In this document: one piece after another, positions 1 through 11,843 of the stretch
Position numbering within the stretch: position 1 is the first letter of the stretch
Layout of the letters: each line of letters starts with the position of its first letter
DNA from: Owenia fusiformis
Lineage: Eukaryota > Annelida > Polychaeta > Sabellida > Oweniidae
Length of the DNA: 64,000 nt
Direction: 5' to 3'
Assembly: GCA_903813345.2 (NCBI GenBank)
Contig: CAIIXF020000011.1
Location: forward strand, 21,373,754-21,437,753
Notes under the pieces: generated by a model
Told to the model about the DNA's origin: nothing
What the model saw: the letters and a program-made list of their open reading frames with translations, nothing else
Databases searched by the model: none
Translations under genes and position numbers: made by a program

Positions 1-2454
1 AAGACTCCGAATTATATATATGAAATAAAAAAAATCAGAATTTGACTCAAGTTTTGGAGAAATGGTTGAATATGTATATACTAGGAGGAAATCATTGGTT
101 TGGGAAGTGATTAAACTTAAAGTGCCTTTTGTTGATTTCATTACCTTTATGATTTGTACCCAGGACATGTAGTATTATTCAAATAGAGCCAAGGTGATGG
201 TCTGCTGCCTTCATAAAGATTCCTTGAGGATTAGCTCCACAAAGTAATTTACTAAGCTCGAGTGACGCTCTGACAAATGTTTAACAGCTCAAAATAGTCA
301 GTGGCGATCAAGTTTAGAACTGTAAAACTGAGAGAGGAAATAGTGTAATTAGAAAGAGAAGAAATATATCAGATATAGATTTCAGCACAATGCAAAATGA
401 AAACTGCTAAATGATATTCAAATATATCATTCAAAAATAAAAGAATTAGACTGAGATTTTATCGCAAGGATGACATTAAAGACATGGGGAGTTCTTTATA
501 AAACTTATGCTAAAGTGAAGCTATTCCCCTTTGATTATACATTCAGATGATGCTTTGAAGGCATCACCAATCAAGAAGGCCAACACCAACTGTTTAAGAT
601 GCAGCAAAATGTTACTTCATTGAAGAAGTTGGTGAAGAAAAACTGAAAGAGACTAAAAAGAGTCTGAAATTAGTTTAAATTAATAATAATTTCTGATTGG
701 ATTGAAAGGAGTTCATGAACCATGACCACAAATGTAATACAGGAAACTGATTTCATCAAAAGCAAAGGCAATTCTTGAACACTAAGGATATTTTTTGGAA
801 GTGAATGAACACTCAAATAAACAAAGTATTGATAGATCTGGAAGCAGATAATTGCAATAATTGGATAAATGTGGATAACAGAATGATTGTCACGTGGATA
901 AACTGTAGTGACATTTGAATTCACAAGAGTATGCTTGAGTAGAAACTCACGGATCTCTGTTAGCACTTCCCCAATTGATGCTTTTAAAGCATTTGTAACA
1001 CACTGAGAGGGTGTCTACTTCCTGAAAACCATGTGTTCTTTTGATAGTTATTAGTTGGAGAATGGACATGAAAGCTTTTAAATGAAAATACTATGTGGAT
1101 GATGCATTTCTGAATCATTGAAAGAGATAGAACAAAGTATTTTTGCACTCTGTATACTCTTATTAGTATTTATTATTTTCAAGGCAAGGTGATATCACAA
1201 ATGGATATTTACTGCCTAAATGAAGATAGACATGTATTCCTTACAGATTGAAATGCTATAGTGATCGTGTTTTCCATATGAATACAGTTGATACAGGAGG
1301 GATATGGAAGATTTTGTAGATGTGATACATGATATGACATCTACCTACTCAGGAGTTAATACACAAACATTTTCTCCTTAATGGAGAAATCCTAAGTGTG
1401 ATATTAAGCAACTTCTGGTATGTTTTCAAAGAAGCAATATAAACCATCATTGATTAGTTAACTACTGAAGTGGGAATTGGATTTTGATGAACACATGTTT
1501 TCTGTCCCAAATGTGCTGTTGTTTAGAGATTTCCGCTTCTTGCTGATTTTGTCTTTCTGTTAAAGTAGTATTTTTCTCAATTGAACATGGATTTGGGTGT
1601 CTGGATCTAGGTTTGTCACTTTATCATCTCTCATATCTTTCTATCTGTCACATCTGTTCATTAATTGTTAATTTATGAATATATTTGATTTGACATTTGG
1701 TTACTAAGTGTATGATACATACACTGTATGCCCTTAATGAAGATTTGATTTTTGATTTTTGCAATCTAGATTTTCTGTATGTGATATGGTATAGCACCTC
1801 CATAAAGTATTATTATTTCGAGGTAATTTAAGTTTTACACTTTCCTTTTGTCTATGATATTGTCATTGATTCATTTACATTGTTGCTTCTTCTAGATTAT
1901 AGTTTATATTGGAGATTGTAATTTTTTATAGAGGTTATGATGTTATTGTCCTCTACTGCCCTTATAATATCCTCTTTTTGAAGTCCATCGATTAACAGAC
2001 TCTCAAAGGAAATTTGTTAAAAGAAATACTAGGGATGTGTTTTCAGTCATGAGGAAAAAAGCCAAGGATGATTCAAGCATGTCAGTTTAACCATAATAGA
2101 CTTGGGAGTCTTATGGTTCCTTTTTTTGTTTCCTCCATATCTTTTTTCCAAGTTTCTGATACATTTTAAAATATTGTGTTTATTAAACAAGGAAGGCATG
2201 ATCACCATAGCAATTCATGAACCTGATGCAATTATGCGACATTTGAAACTAATAGGACTGATAGGATCATTTGGACCTAGATGAAAAAGTTTATTTTCTT
2301 CAGATCTTAAATCTGTCTTGGGTAAATACACTCAATTTAAGAGAAAGATATTAAAGGTTTATTAAAAAAAATTGAGCATAAACATTTCTGCAAATATTAA
2401 ATGAAAAAGTGAAAATACAAAAAGAACTACTTAGAAAAGGCTTTCTCTTATCGA
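1..2454. other. AT-rich DNA, nothing recognised
   Basis: Low-complexity AT-rich sequence without a convincing exon, hairpin or tandem repeat. It could be intron or 5' flank of the CUB gene, whose first exon is missing. Short open frames here have no coding character. Confidence 0.5.
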
Positions 2455-2562
2455 CACAGGGGCTGGTCTGGAGGGTCGGGAAAGCCCTCCGATGTGTTTG
2501 TACTGATAGTACACACTTATTGGAGGGCTTGCCCAACACTCCAGACAAGCCCCTGTGCTTAT
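2455..2562. repeat. About 108-bp imperfect hairpin (fold-back element)
   Basis: Left arm ACACAGGGGCTGGTCTGGAG.., with GGAAAGCCCTCC, pairs with the right arm ..GGAGGGCTTGCCC, CTCCAGACAAGCCCCTGTG. The arms are near 45 bp with a few mismatches around a loop at about 2505-2518. The stem is far more GC-rich than its surroundings. It is likely a MITE-type fold-back; a small-RNA precursor is a weaker option. Confidence 0.7.
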
Positions 2563-4738
2563 CAAAAATGTAAGAAATACATATGAACAGAAAATTCCTC
2601 CAAATAGAAGTAAAAAATGAGGGAATAGATACTAAAAATATATATTAAATGTATATGATTATTACTGCTAAAATGAACTAAACCTACATTATCACAGTGG
2701 AGTACATTTGAACGTGTTGAGGATAAACTTTTGAAAGTTGTGTTTTGGAACCACATGTACACATGGACTGAACCTTTGTCAAAGTGTCATTGAAAATTTA
2801 AAAGAACATCTTAATGTTATTTGAGGATTATCGAAAGCAAAGATGATTTCTATACTGAGGTTGACCCTATCAAAACTATCTCAGGATGACTAATGTCTCT
2901 GTAATGCCTCTAAATGATGGTAAGGACACAAGTAAAGCATCCCTGTTTAAAAGATCAACAATTTATGGAAGCAATAATTGAGAGAATATAGCACAATCTG
3001 ACAATTAATTAAAAGACTTGAGAAAGTTGTATGCTACAAGTCTGTCAAGGAGCTGTAGACAAAATTAATAAACGTCATGTGACCCACAGGGTAACACTTC
3101 CACTGCCTTAAAATTCAAAGCTGGGAGCAACACTAAAATATAATTGACAATTAAGAAATTCTTATTTTTAACCAGTGTTGGACCTAAGGAAATAGATGTA
3201 TCATGGCTGTAATGAACATACTGGATTTCTGCATTCTTTATGGTAAAGTTGCACATAAGATACATATTTTATTTTTATAATTCTATTTAAGATATATATC
3301 ATGGATGCCAGTTATGCATAATTGATATCATTATTATTAAAGTTGCACTGAATTGAAGCAAACAAAAGGTTAACTCTAATTGAAAACTCTAATTGAAACT
3401 CCCTCAGGTCATGTAATATATACATAAAGTCATCACAACTCAAGCCGATAAAAGATTGTGACTTCACTGGGACAAACTCTGGTATTGATAGTTGCCTCAC
3501 TTGAACAACTGACTTCAAGTTGAGAGTAGCTAAGTTATTATAGAAATTAATGACATCATTAAGATGAACCTATACACTATACAGTGATAATATTCTAACT
3601 TGTTCTCACAACTAACTGTTTTGAGAGAAGCTTGGTCAACACATTACATAGAAATCAGTACCAATAATTGTCTCATTAGTTGATCAATTAGTACAACTGA
3701 CTCTGAGTTGATGGTTTTTTGTTATTTGAATTGATTTTGAGCAGCAGTTAACTCTACTGACCTTTATTAAATTGAATGATTTGAAGAGGATCGGAGGGGA
3801 AGGGGGGGGGGGGGTGTTAGACATTATTTCTTTTCATGTTAGTTTTGGGTCTATTTTTCTTATTTTGCTTTCCCTGCTAGGTTTCTTCACAGTTTCTTGT
3901 CCTTTACCTCTGGGACTTGTGCTTAGATATTCATAATCTAGGAATAGTGTAATGTTTGCACAAGTACCAAAGATATAAGACTAAAACTTATAAAAGGACA
4001 GGCAGCAAGAAAGAAAAAACATAAGACTACTCCAGTCATGAGGAAAATAAACCCCAGCTCATCCAAACCATGATCTATTGGAAAAGAAACCATGTTTAAT
4101 ACCCCCTCCCTACCATTAAACACACTCTGGATAAGTGAACTTGTTTCATTTGCATATTATTTCAAATAGATTTTATCAAATTTTAGTGCGACAAACACAT
4201 GGGGAAGAACTTGCTGAAAGATTGAGAATTAAAAAGTGAAATGTTTGGAGACTTAATTATGAGTTCATTCAAGTTATTGGCGTTATTTGTATAACTTTGC
4301 AAATGGCATATCTTTGTTAAGGTGACACTAACATGGAACCATTTATCATTTAGTTCCTTAATCCCAACTGAGGATATTTATTGAAGCTAAAAGGACTACA
4401 TGTACATTTAGATCATTGACTCTGGTTTCAGCAAGTATGATTGATAGCTTAAGATGGCTATATTTAGCCGATATTGCAGTGAAACATGCAAGAAGTGAGT
4501 GATGTCATACTTTCAGTAATCGATACCGATTTATTTTATTTTCATTGCGAGGTTTTCTGAACAATATTTTAATTATTTATAATGGGGGCCATAAAGGTTG
4601 ATTGTATTTAAATGAAAATGACTACAGTCATGAAAAGGCAGTCTAAATATACTCTAACCATCACATATACAATGTCTTACATCACCTCTCTTTACCATTC
4701 TGAGGTCACCATTACTATCCAAAACCACAGGACTATGG
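2563..4738. other. Non-coding stretch with a G13 run
   Basis: AT-rich sequence with no exon seen. The only marked feature is a homopolymer G run at about 3802-3814. Confidence 0.45.
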
Positions 4739-5285
4739 GTTTTTTAGTCACACAAATGTGATAGAATACACATTGATGAGAAGGAAACCAATACAATTAA
4801 AGCATTTATTCTGTTCTAGTCTTCATCAAAATCAAAAATCACAGGACTATGGGACATTTGGTCATGCAAAAGTCATTAGAATACACATTGATGAGAAGAA
4901 ACCAATACAATTAAAGCATTTATTCTTTTGTAGTCTTCATCAAAATCAAAAATCAAAGGACTATGGGACATTTAATTGCACAAATGTAATAGAATACATA
5001 TTGAAGAGAAGAAATCCAATGCTATTAAAGTATTTATTATTCTTTTGGAGTCATCATCACAATGGAAAACCACAGGACTATGGGACATTTAGCCACACAA
5101 AAGTCATAGAATACACATTGGAGAGAAGAAAACCAATGCAATTGGAATATTTATTTTTTGAGTCACCATCATTATCAAAAACCACAGGACTATAGGAATT
5201 TAGTCACACAAAAGTCATTAGAATCCACATTGATGAGAAGAAAACCAATACAATTAAAGCATTTATTCCATCAAAAAAAATGGTT
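4739..5285 (+). repeat. About five imperfect 112-118 bp tandem units, possibly decayed C2H2 zinc-finger DNA
   Basis: The phrase AAACCAATACAATTAAAGCA (or a variant) recurs at 4785, 4899, 5012, 5130 and 5242, giving spacings of 114, 113, 118 and 112 bp. Each is preceded by a GAATACACATTGATGAGAAG-like run and by CACAGGACTATGGGACATTT. Translated, units read like YGTF..KVIRIHIDEKKPIQ, which recalls the C2H2 finger and linker order (CG-x-F..H-x-R-x-H-TGEKP-Y-x-C) with the cysteines lost. Units are longer than the 84 bp of a true finger and change frame, so this is at most a relic. No working gene is claimed. Confidence 0.4.
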
Positions 5286-6088
5286 GTGTATTCTAGAATT
5301 CATACAAGACAGAGTATGCAAAAAAGTTTACAGTTATTTATTTCAATTTCTCTTATTCCAGATGATGAAGACAATTCCTGATGTTTGGAATATCATCAGT
5401 CTGTTGAACAATTCTGTCTAATGCCTTAGTCCCAAGAGATTGACAGTATGCCCATCACGTTTCCAATCAGATATTGTTGCTGTTTTTCACTTTTCCATTA
5501 ATTTATTAAGTAGCTAGTAGGCTAGTAGGATACCATTTGTAACAGTTCTCACATAAGAAATCAAACATACAAACTATATCTCCCTTGTGCGTAACTGTAA
5601 GAAATGATTGAAATGCTGCTATTAAATAAGCATACGTTATGTACCTCGCTTAAGTCAATTTAGCTTGTTAATATTAGTTCTTTAGCCTATCAGACTAAGG
5701 TTCCTTTTGACATGCAATGTTAGAACCTGTGCTGGTCATTTATTTATACTTCAAACTGAATATTGCAATATTTGAGATTCCTTGTCAGAATTGGTGAATT
5801 AAGTGCTTCTTATTGTCATTTCATAATAGGTTTTGGTCTGTTATTCTTAGTCTTCTTCTTAGTCATTGTTAACATCCTCATGTATATACATGTACATGTA
5901 CATTGTTATGTTTTCTAAACAAATTTTAAAACATATGAGTTACTTAAGCCTCAGCTATATGATGGCTGTAGCTTCTAAAATCAATTTAGAAATCTACATC
6001 ATAGTGCTAATATTCCTATTTATTCTGCATATTTCTTCAATTTTGGGAATCTTTGGCCGCCATATGGTTGCCATGGATGAAATGCGAC

Positions 6089-6290
6089 TAAGGCATTAGG
6101 AGTGATTTAAAACATGAAATCACTTTAGTGGGAGACCCAACATTAGATTTGCATGTAGACAAACTCACATTAACCAAGGACAATGAATGGAGCGCAAAGA
6201 TAGCAGACCTGAAGCCCATTAGCTCTACCAAGGGAATTGTCCGCATGAATGAAGAACTGAGAAATTGCTACCTTGGTTATGTTAACTAAC
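6089..6290 (+). other. Open frame of about 66 codons without start, of uncertain status
   Basis: Between in-frame stops, one frame reads with protein-like composition: KHEITLVGDPTLDLHVDKLT, then KDNEWSAKIADLKPIS, then IVRMNEELRNC and a TAA. Upstream, in another frame, lies a hydrophobic stretch (IYIIVLIFLFILHISSILG, about 5980-6045). This could be a decayed or frameshifted exon or pure chance. No splice sites fit obviously and I recognise no family. Confidence 0.2.
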
Positions 6291-6540
6291 ATTGAACAAT
6301 GTTATTCATTTCGCTTACCATGGGTCCCATTAGATAATGATGATATATGGACTTACCCTTTGGAACCACTTGAAAAATTCTCAATAAAGAAGATTTAAAA
6401 GAATGAGTCCCTGAGATATTGGATGACACCTTAACCAATTTATGATCTAACTACAGTAAATAATTTAATCCTTATAAACTGAACTGAAGAAAGCATTTTA
6501 GTTAAAAAACTACATCCTCTAGTCATTCATTTCCAACACC

Positions 6541-6720
6541 ATAGCATACTATATCATACCATACCATACCATACCAAATCATAGATATCATACCATTTTA
6601 CCACATCATATTATACTATGTGTATGATATAGCATCTCGTATCATATATAAAATCTCATTTACTTTCCATACCATGCCATACACCAAACCATATAGCATG
6701 CCATATCATTATACAACTAT
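6541..6720. repeat. CATAC/CATAT-type simple repeat
   Basis: The pentamer ataccatac and variants (catac, catat, accat) recur across this stretch, most regularly at 6558-6580. It is a degenerate microsatellite directly next to the element starting at 6723. Confidence 0.7.
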
Positions 6721-6722
6721 TG

Positions 6723-7018
6723 CAGTGGCGTAGCGTCATATACGCATAAAACGCCATAGCGTACTCTCAACGTTTAGAGAAAAGTGAATTTTTGATATTG
6801 AAATGACCCACGTTTAATATTCTGAAGTAATGGCCTAACATTTTATTAATCCATATTATTTTTTCGTAGTCGGAATTTCGTATTCTAAAACGCCCCAGAA
6901 CGCTTCAAATGCAATCTAATTTTTTCAAATTTTCTTGGGGGAAAGAACCCCCCCTCATAGCTCGTTCGCTTCGCTCACTCGTGGCGTACACTCATAAAAT
7001 ACCCACGCTACGCCACTG
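6723..7018. mobile_element. hAT-like MITE with CAGTGGCGTAGCG ends
   Basis: The left end CAGTGGCGTAGCGT is matched in inverse by the right end ACGCTACGCCACTG. The 296-bp interior has no transposase. Both flanks carry TATTG (..aactattg / tattgcat..), a possible short target duplication. CAGTGGCGTAG ends are common among animal hAT elements (recalled, not searched). Confidence 0.72.
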
Positions 7019-8047
7019 TATTGCATCCATCATACAATTCCATAGTATACATTATGATGTACATTATACATTATTTACAGCAACATTCTGGATCTAAATT
7101 CCTTTACTACACCAAAATGTTCCATACATTGGAATTGGTGGATACTAAAAGGCCACTAGATGTAAATCAGATAATTCCTAATATGATAGAATGATTAATG
7201 TGAAGGTTACATAATTAGACAAAGTCTTGAGATTGCTTCTTAATCTTTGAGAAATTGTCCTCTTAGTTGCTATGCCTTTAGTAAAAATATTCCCCTTTCT
7301 TGCTTCTACATGAAGGTATAATATGAATGAATATATAATAATGAATAACATATTTCCCAAAATCCTAAAAACACATAACAGTTAAACAGTTAAAGTAAGA
7401 ATGTTAAATGACTGTCCTCATAATATGTACATGTATATATTTTTTTTATATTGTATTTCTTTATTTCAAATTATTACAATAAACACAAATACATTAGCGG
7501 CTTTGTAAGGTACATTTTAAGCCACTTTTATCTTCAATTAGAACTAGACAGTGACAGCGAAAATCATACATAAAAATACATATAATTTTATACTACATAT
7601 TGAATTTTGAAAAGTTGAAACCAATTAGTAATCATTGTCAAAAGTATGACACACAGTTTTTTTTGGACCAGAGATGGTATTTAAATGTGAGTTAGCATTT
7701 TGAGTCAATATCATTTAATCTTTTGACTCTCATGCACTAAAATGTTCTAAAACCAATTATTTTTTTTCATTTTTGTCGGTTTTTACCTATTTACATTTAA
7801 CTACATAGACACAGCATATACTGTATGTCATACTTAATTTGGAGATAGTACTGATCAATTTCTTCACATTTTAAAATTAATTTGTGTAGATTGGATGAAA
7901 ATTGTCAAAAGAGCAATATTAGCAAACATTTCTTAAACAGGTTCTATCATCCCTCCAGGTCTCAGTGTCAGTTCTTTTGTCACTCTAATAAGTACTCAAA
8001 AGGTTAAACATAAATTGAAATAAAATGATTTAATGTTTCTGTTTCAG
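7019..8047. other. AT-rich intron or flank before exon a
   Basis: No exon or repeat was recognised. A pyrimidine-rich tract and the acceptor gtttcag at its end serve exon a. Confidence 0.45.
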
Positions 8048-8231
8048 CATGTGAGTGCGTAGTGTACCAGAGCTATGGCAAAACAACGGGGACATTTACG
8101 TCACCGAACAATCCCCAGGCATACCCTCCAGAGCTCAACTGTATTCTCTACACATTTATCGGGGACATAAATGAAATAGTTGAACTCACATTCTATGAAT
8201 TTGACCTGCAAATGCCTGATTCAAAACAGAG
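8048..8231 (+). CDS. CUB-gene exon a: N-terminal half of CUB domain A
   Basis: The exon follows a gtttcag acceptor and ends before gtgaga. It completes a codon with 2 nt, then gives 60 codons and 2 nt. It starts CECVVYQSYG and contains GTFTSPNNPQAYP, the typical CUB start (G-x-F-x-SPN-x-P-x-x-YP). The second half of the CUB disulfide follows in LNCILYTF, then the beta strand IVELTFYEFDL. The upstream exon must end with 1 nt of a codon, common for signal-peptide exons, but none could be identified between 1 and 8047. The exon is open in one frame only and flanked by AT-rich DNA. Confidence 0.85.
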
Positions 8232-8267
8232 GTGAGATTTGTAGACTTCTTTTCATTGAATATATAA

Positions 8268-8345
8268 ACAAGTGCCAAAAGGAAAACAATTCAAAGAGTA
8301 TCACAAACTGCATGAAGAAAAACAATCACAATCATTTAAGTTAGA
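8268..8345 (+). repeat. Dispersed repeat, AGTGCCAAAAGGAAAA family (copy 1)
   Basis: AAGTGCCAAAAGGAAAACAA..AGTATCACAAACTGCATGAAG lies about 40 bp after the donor of exon a. Similar runs occur at 27970, 28141, 34935 and 52190 with the shared order AGTGCCAAA-GGAAAAGA, then AGTGTTACAAAA. It is probably the end of a short interspersed element. Confidence 0.5.
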
Positions 8346-9130
8346 ACAAACCACCAATATCCCAAACTACAATGTATCACACATAGATAGTAGTAGTTAT
8401 ATGGGGTTTCTAACAAAAAATAGAAATGGAATTATTTTGTGCAAAGCAGATGCTGTTTAGATTTCAAAGATGCTGCTTTTCCTTATAAATGTATCTTCAG
8501 AATGGGGAGTGTGAATATAAGATATGAGCTGTTTAGGTTTTAGGTATGTTAAATAGGAATTGTGATCATGGTACTTTTAAATGCCTTTTAGTAGGCATGC
8601 CTTCAGGTCATGATGCCCCCTAAGGAAATCAGTTTGTATTTAAGAAACAAGAAATATCCCATAGAAGGCAATAAAATCTAAAGTTAATTTTGGAAATGGG
8701 TTATTCATCTTTTTCACGATTAACTTCACTGAGTTAAATGTTTATTATGAAAAATAAATACCCATTTATGGGGTTTTATACCCATTTATTTGGTTATATT
8801 GTCTTAAGGTTCTGATTAATATTGATTTTGCATTTTCGTTTACCGTAATGCCCTTCTTATATTAACTGTGCACTGTTATGGTGAATCAAGCCATTGTGCC
8901 ACTCCCACTTGTATCTATGGTATGATTTGCACCCTTGCACATGTATTACATTCATTTGTATGTGCAATTTGGGTTTAGGGCAGTATTTTTTCAATTGTTT
9001 TCTCAGTTGATAAATTCTGTGTTAGATTTGTAATGGGTAAATTAGGACAAATTCATTTCAAATTCAAGGTGTGTCCAATTCCAGCTAATCAGAACACATT
9101 ATTTCATATAATTGCATTGCATTATCTGAT

Positions 9131-9138
9131 CAACAACA

Positions 9139-9177
<39 letters not shown>

Positions 9178-9178
9178 A
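9131..9178 (+). repeat. (CAA)n microsatellite
   Basis: A near-pure CAA/ACA trinucleotide run of about 48 bp in intron 1 of the CUB gene. Translation gives only poly-Thr or poly-Gln-like chance peptide. Confidence 0.95.
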
Positions 9179-9447
9179 ATCTATAAACAGTAAGTGCTTA
9201 TGTCAAGTGGTTAGTGTTGACTAAATGTCAAACTTATGAAATTGATGTTAGTGTTGACCTAGTTAACCCTTGCAGAAAAGTTTCCTTGCAAAAATCACAT
9301 CTGTTTCTTTATACAACTGTTTATATCTTCTTTTCTGGTAATCACTGGTAATGTTGTCAGAATGAAGGCAATTAATAACATAATTATTTAATTCATATAC
9401 TTTGATAATTTGACATTTTGAAGTCATAAAATCTTTTTCAATTTCAG

Positions 9448-9523
9448 ATGTCAGGATCACATTAAGTTTTTCCTTGACCTTGAAAGGCCTGAGGTTAGTG
9501 AGAAGACCACCTGGAATGAACAG
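9448..9523 (+). CDS. CUB-gene exon b: middle of CUB domain A
   Basis: A short 76-nt exon lies between acceptor caatttcag and donor gtatgt. One nt joins the AG of the previous exon to make Arg; 25 codons follow, starting CQDHIKFFLDLE and ending WNEQ. CQD supplies the CUB third cysteine and the acidic residue that commonly binds calcium. It is too short to stand out by length. Support comes from phase continuity on both sides and from completing the CUB cysteine pattern together with the next exon (VCGN). Confidence 0.8.
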
Positions 9524-9635
9524 GTATGTAGCACCAATCACAGTGGCTAGTATCCGGAGAAAGTAACGGCAGTGAATTGTTTGTCTGCCATCATGCAATT
9601 CACGACACTGTCGTATCCTAAGTGGTAGAATACAT

Positions 9636-9785
9636 TGTTATGTCACCACCAGAAGTGGTGTCATAAGTCTCCAATTTTTTTGTGGCGGCAGTTGGTGTTT
9701 GGCATTCAACGGTTGGTGTTTGGCTTTCTGTGTGTAACAAATGGCAGGTGATGACATTTTGCAGGTTATTGCCTCGTTGGATCTT
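9636..9785 (+). repeat. TCACCACC..GTGGTG hairpin-head repeat (copy 1)
   Basis: It starts with TTATGTCACCACCAGAAGTG and GTGTCATA (short hairpin). AGTCTCCAA, GGCGGCAGTTGGTGTTTGGC, TGTAACAAATGGCAGGTGAT and GACATTTTGCA follow. The same order recurs at 10571, 30028, 32541 and, truncated, 36600. Confidence 0.75.
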
Positions 9786-10570
9786 GGTGTCAACTCATGG
9801 TGTAGAAACTGTATATATCAGATTGCAGAGTGACTGTGTCATACACTCTTGGCCTAAATTTAAATGAGCACTTGGATATCCCTACCATTTATACTCTTCA
9901 TATGTCTTCACATTACATGTTGAGGTTGTAGTAACACTACAATGTATTTGTGAACTGCTTTATAAAGTACATTTCTCGAAGTACTATCACTCCCAGTCTA
10001 ATTTTTGTGAAAGTCAATTGAATTCCAGTTTTAGAACTTAAATGTGAATGCCAAAATATATCTCAATATGATACTTTTAGTTGCTCCATGCACTGGATGC
10101 AGTATTACTTTAGGATAGGTTTTACTGGATATCAATTTGGAAACAACATAAACCCATATTTGGATCATGATTTGTTGGTGTTATAGGCTATTACATTAAA
10201 GTAACCACATTGTCTATATTAGATATCTCCCAAAGGGCTCCTTAACCAAACATATGTTATTGACCTGACATAAATCTCCCCTTGAACTTAAGGTATATGA
10301 CTTCTCACCAAGGAGCCATACATTCATAATACAAGGCCTATTAAATGAAAATGAAATGTCAACTAAATATTACTAAATCTTACATGATGAGGACTATATT
10401 TCTCTATGGATGGATAAACCCATTAAAATGCAATGACTGGCACTTGATCGAATTCTGCAAATTTCCATTTTGATCAGTCTGATGATATACTCTTATAATA
10501 ATGTATAGCTCTCTGTTTTTGAAAGGTTCAAACAATTTGAAAAGTCACATTTGAAAACATTCCATATTTT

Positions 10571-10740
10571 TATGTCACCACCACAAGTGGTGACATATTG
10601 TTTTAGTCTCCAACTTTGTTTGTGGACAGTGTTCAGTGATTGGTGTTTGGATTTGGTAGTTGGTGTTCATCTGTCAGTATTCAGCAGTTGATGTCTGTAA
10701 CAAATGGTAGGTAGTGACATTTTGCATTTTAATGCCTTGT
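10571..10740 (+). repeat. TCACCACC..GTGGTGA hairpin-head repeat (copy 2)
   Basis: TATGTCACCACCACAAGTGG TGACATATTG opens the copy; TTAGTCTCCAAC, TTGGTGTTTGG, TGTAACAAATGGTAGG and GACATTTTGCA follow in the family order. Confidence 0.8.
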
Positions 10741-10888
10741 TTCTATTTTGTCCCATGTTTGCTAATGTTCTTAGATTCAGGGAATGTATATGGCATGAAA
10801 TTGAAATGATACAGCATCCCTGCTTAGTCAATAACAAAAGAGACTTTCACATTCAGATTTTTTAACAAAGGAAGTCAGCAACCTTGTA

Positions 10889-11571
10889 ATCAGTACTGCA
10901 ATCTTGATTATCAGAGTACTGCAATCTTGATTATCAGTACTGCAATCTTGATTATCAGTACTGCAATCTTGATTATCAGTACTGCAATCTTGATTATCAG
11001 TACTGCAATCTTGATTTTCAGTACTGCAATCTTGAATATCAGTACTGCAATCTAGATTATCAGTACTGCAATCTTGATTTTCAGTACTGCAATCTTGATT
11101 ATCAGTACTGCAATCTTGATTATCAGTACTGCAATCTTGATTTTCAGTACTGCAATCTTGAATATCAGTACTGCAATCTTGATTATCAGTACTGCAATCT
11201 TGATTATCAGTACTGCAATCTTGATTTTCAGTACTGCAATCTAGATTATCAGTACTGCAATCTTGATTATCAGTACTGCAATCTTGATTATCAGTAACGC
11301 AATCTTGATTTTCAGTACTGCAATCTAGATTATCAGTACTACAATCTAGATTATCAGTACTGCAATCTTGATTATCAATACTGCAATCTTGATTATCAGA
11401 GTACTGCAATCTTGATTATCAGTACTGCAATCTTGATTATCAGTACTGCAATCTTGATTTTCAGTACTGCAATCTAGATTATCAGTACTACAATCTAGAT
11501 TATCAGTACTGCAATCTTGATTATCAGTATTGCAATCTTGATTATTAGTTCTGCAATCTTGATTATCAGAG
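10889..11571. repeat. 21-bp minisatellite, about 32 copies, open on the minus strand
   Basis: The unit is TACTGCAATCTTGATTATCAG with a few variants (TCTAGATT, TGATTTTCAG, TGAATATCAG). Because 21 is a multiple of three, the minus strand keeps a 193-codon open frame (11409-10828) repeating the heptad CSTDNQD. The frame's start and end are set by the array edges and it has no signal peptide or domain, so I treat it as a by-product. It lies in the intron between exons b and c. Confidence 0.93.
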
Positions 11572-11657
11572 AACAGTGGTTACTGCATCCTTGTGTGTAC
11601 ATTACAGTCACCCTCTTGGAGGTCAGTTACTACTAACTACATATTAAGATAAATGTT

Positions 11658-11821
11658 CAGTAAAATATGTACAAGTGGAAAACTTTCAGTACCTCAAAAT
11701 AGGGGAGATGTTCCACTTACAGAGGTTTATTTTATATTGATGAAGTTGAGACTTGGGAAAGTGTCCCAATCATGGAGGTGCACAACTTATAGAGGTGTTT
11801 CACTTTACAGATTTTACTGTT
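11658..11821. repeat. Diverged ACAGTAAAACCTGT-type element
   Basis: It starts CAGTAAAATATGTACAAGTG and ends GTTTCACTTTACAGATTTTACTG, with internal GATGTTCCACTTACAGAGG. This is the family order seen more clearly at 23704 and 50574. It ends 22 bp before exon c. Confidence 0.65.
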
Positions 11822-11843
11822 AATGATTGTTTACTTGTTGTAG

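Noticed and set aside
4758-5195. 145-residue plus-strand open frame as a gene
   Set aside because: Made of imperfect 113-bp repeats that change frame; no complete zinc-finger cysteine/histidine set.
10828-11409. 193-residue minus-strand open frame as a gene
   Set aside because: It consists wholly of the 21-bp minisatellite; start and end depend on array edges, and it has no domain or signal. Reported only as a repeat by-product.
10889-11571. CRISPR array
   Set aside because: Units are contiguous without unique spacers and the DNA is eukaryotic. The same holds for the arrays at 22.4, 30.9, 48.4, 58.4 and 63.9 kb.
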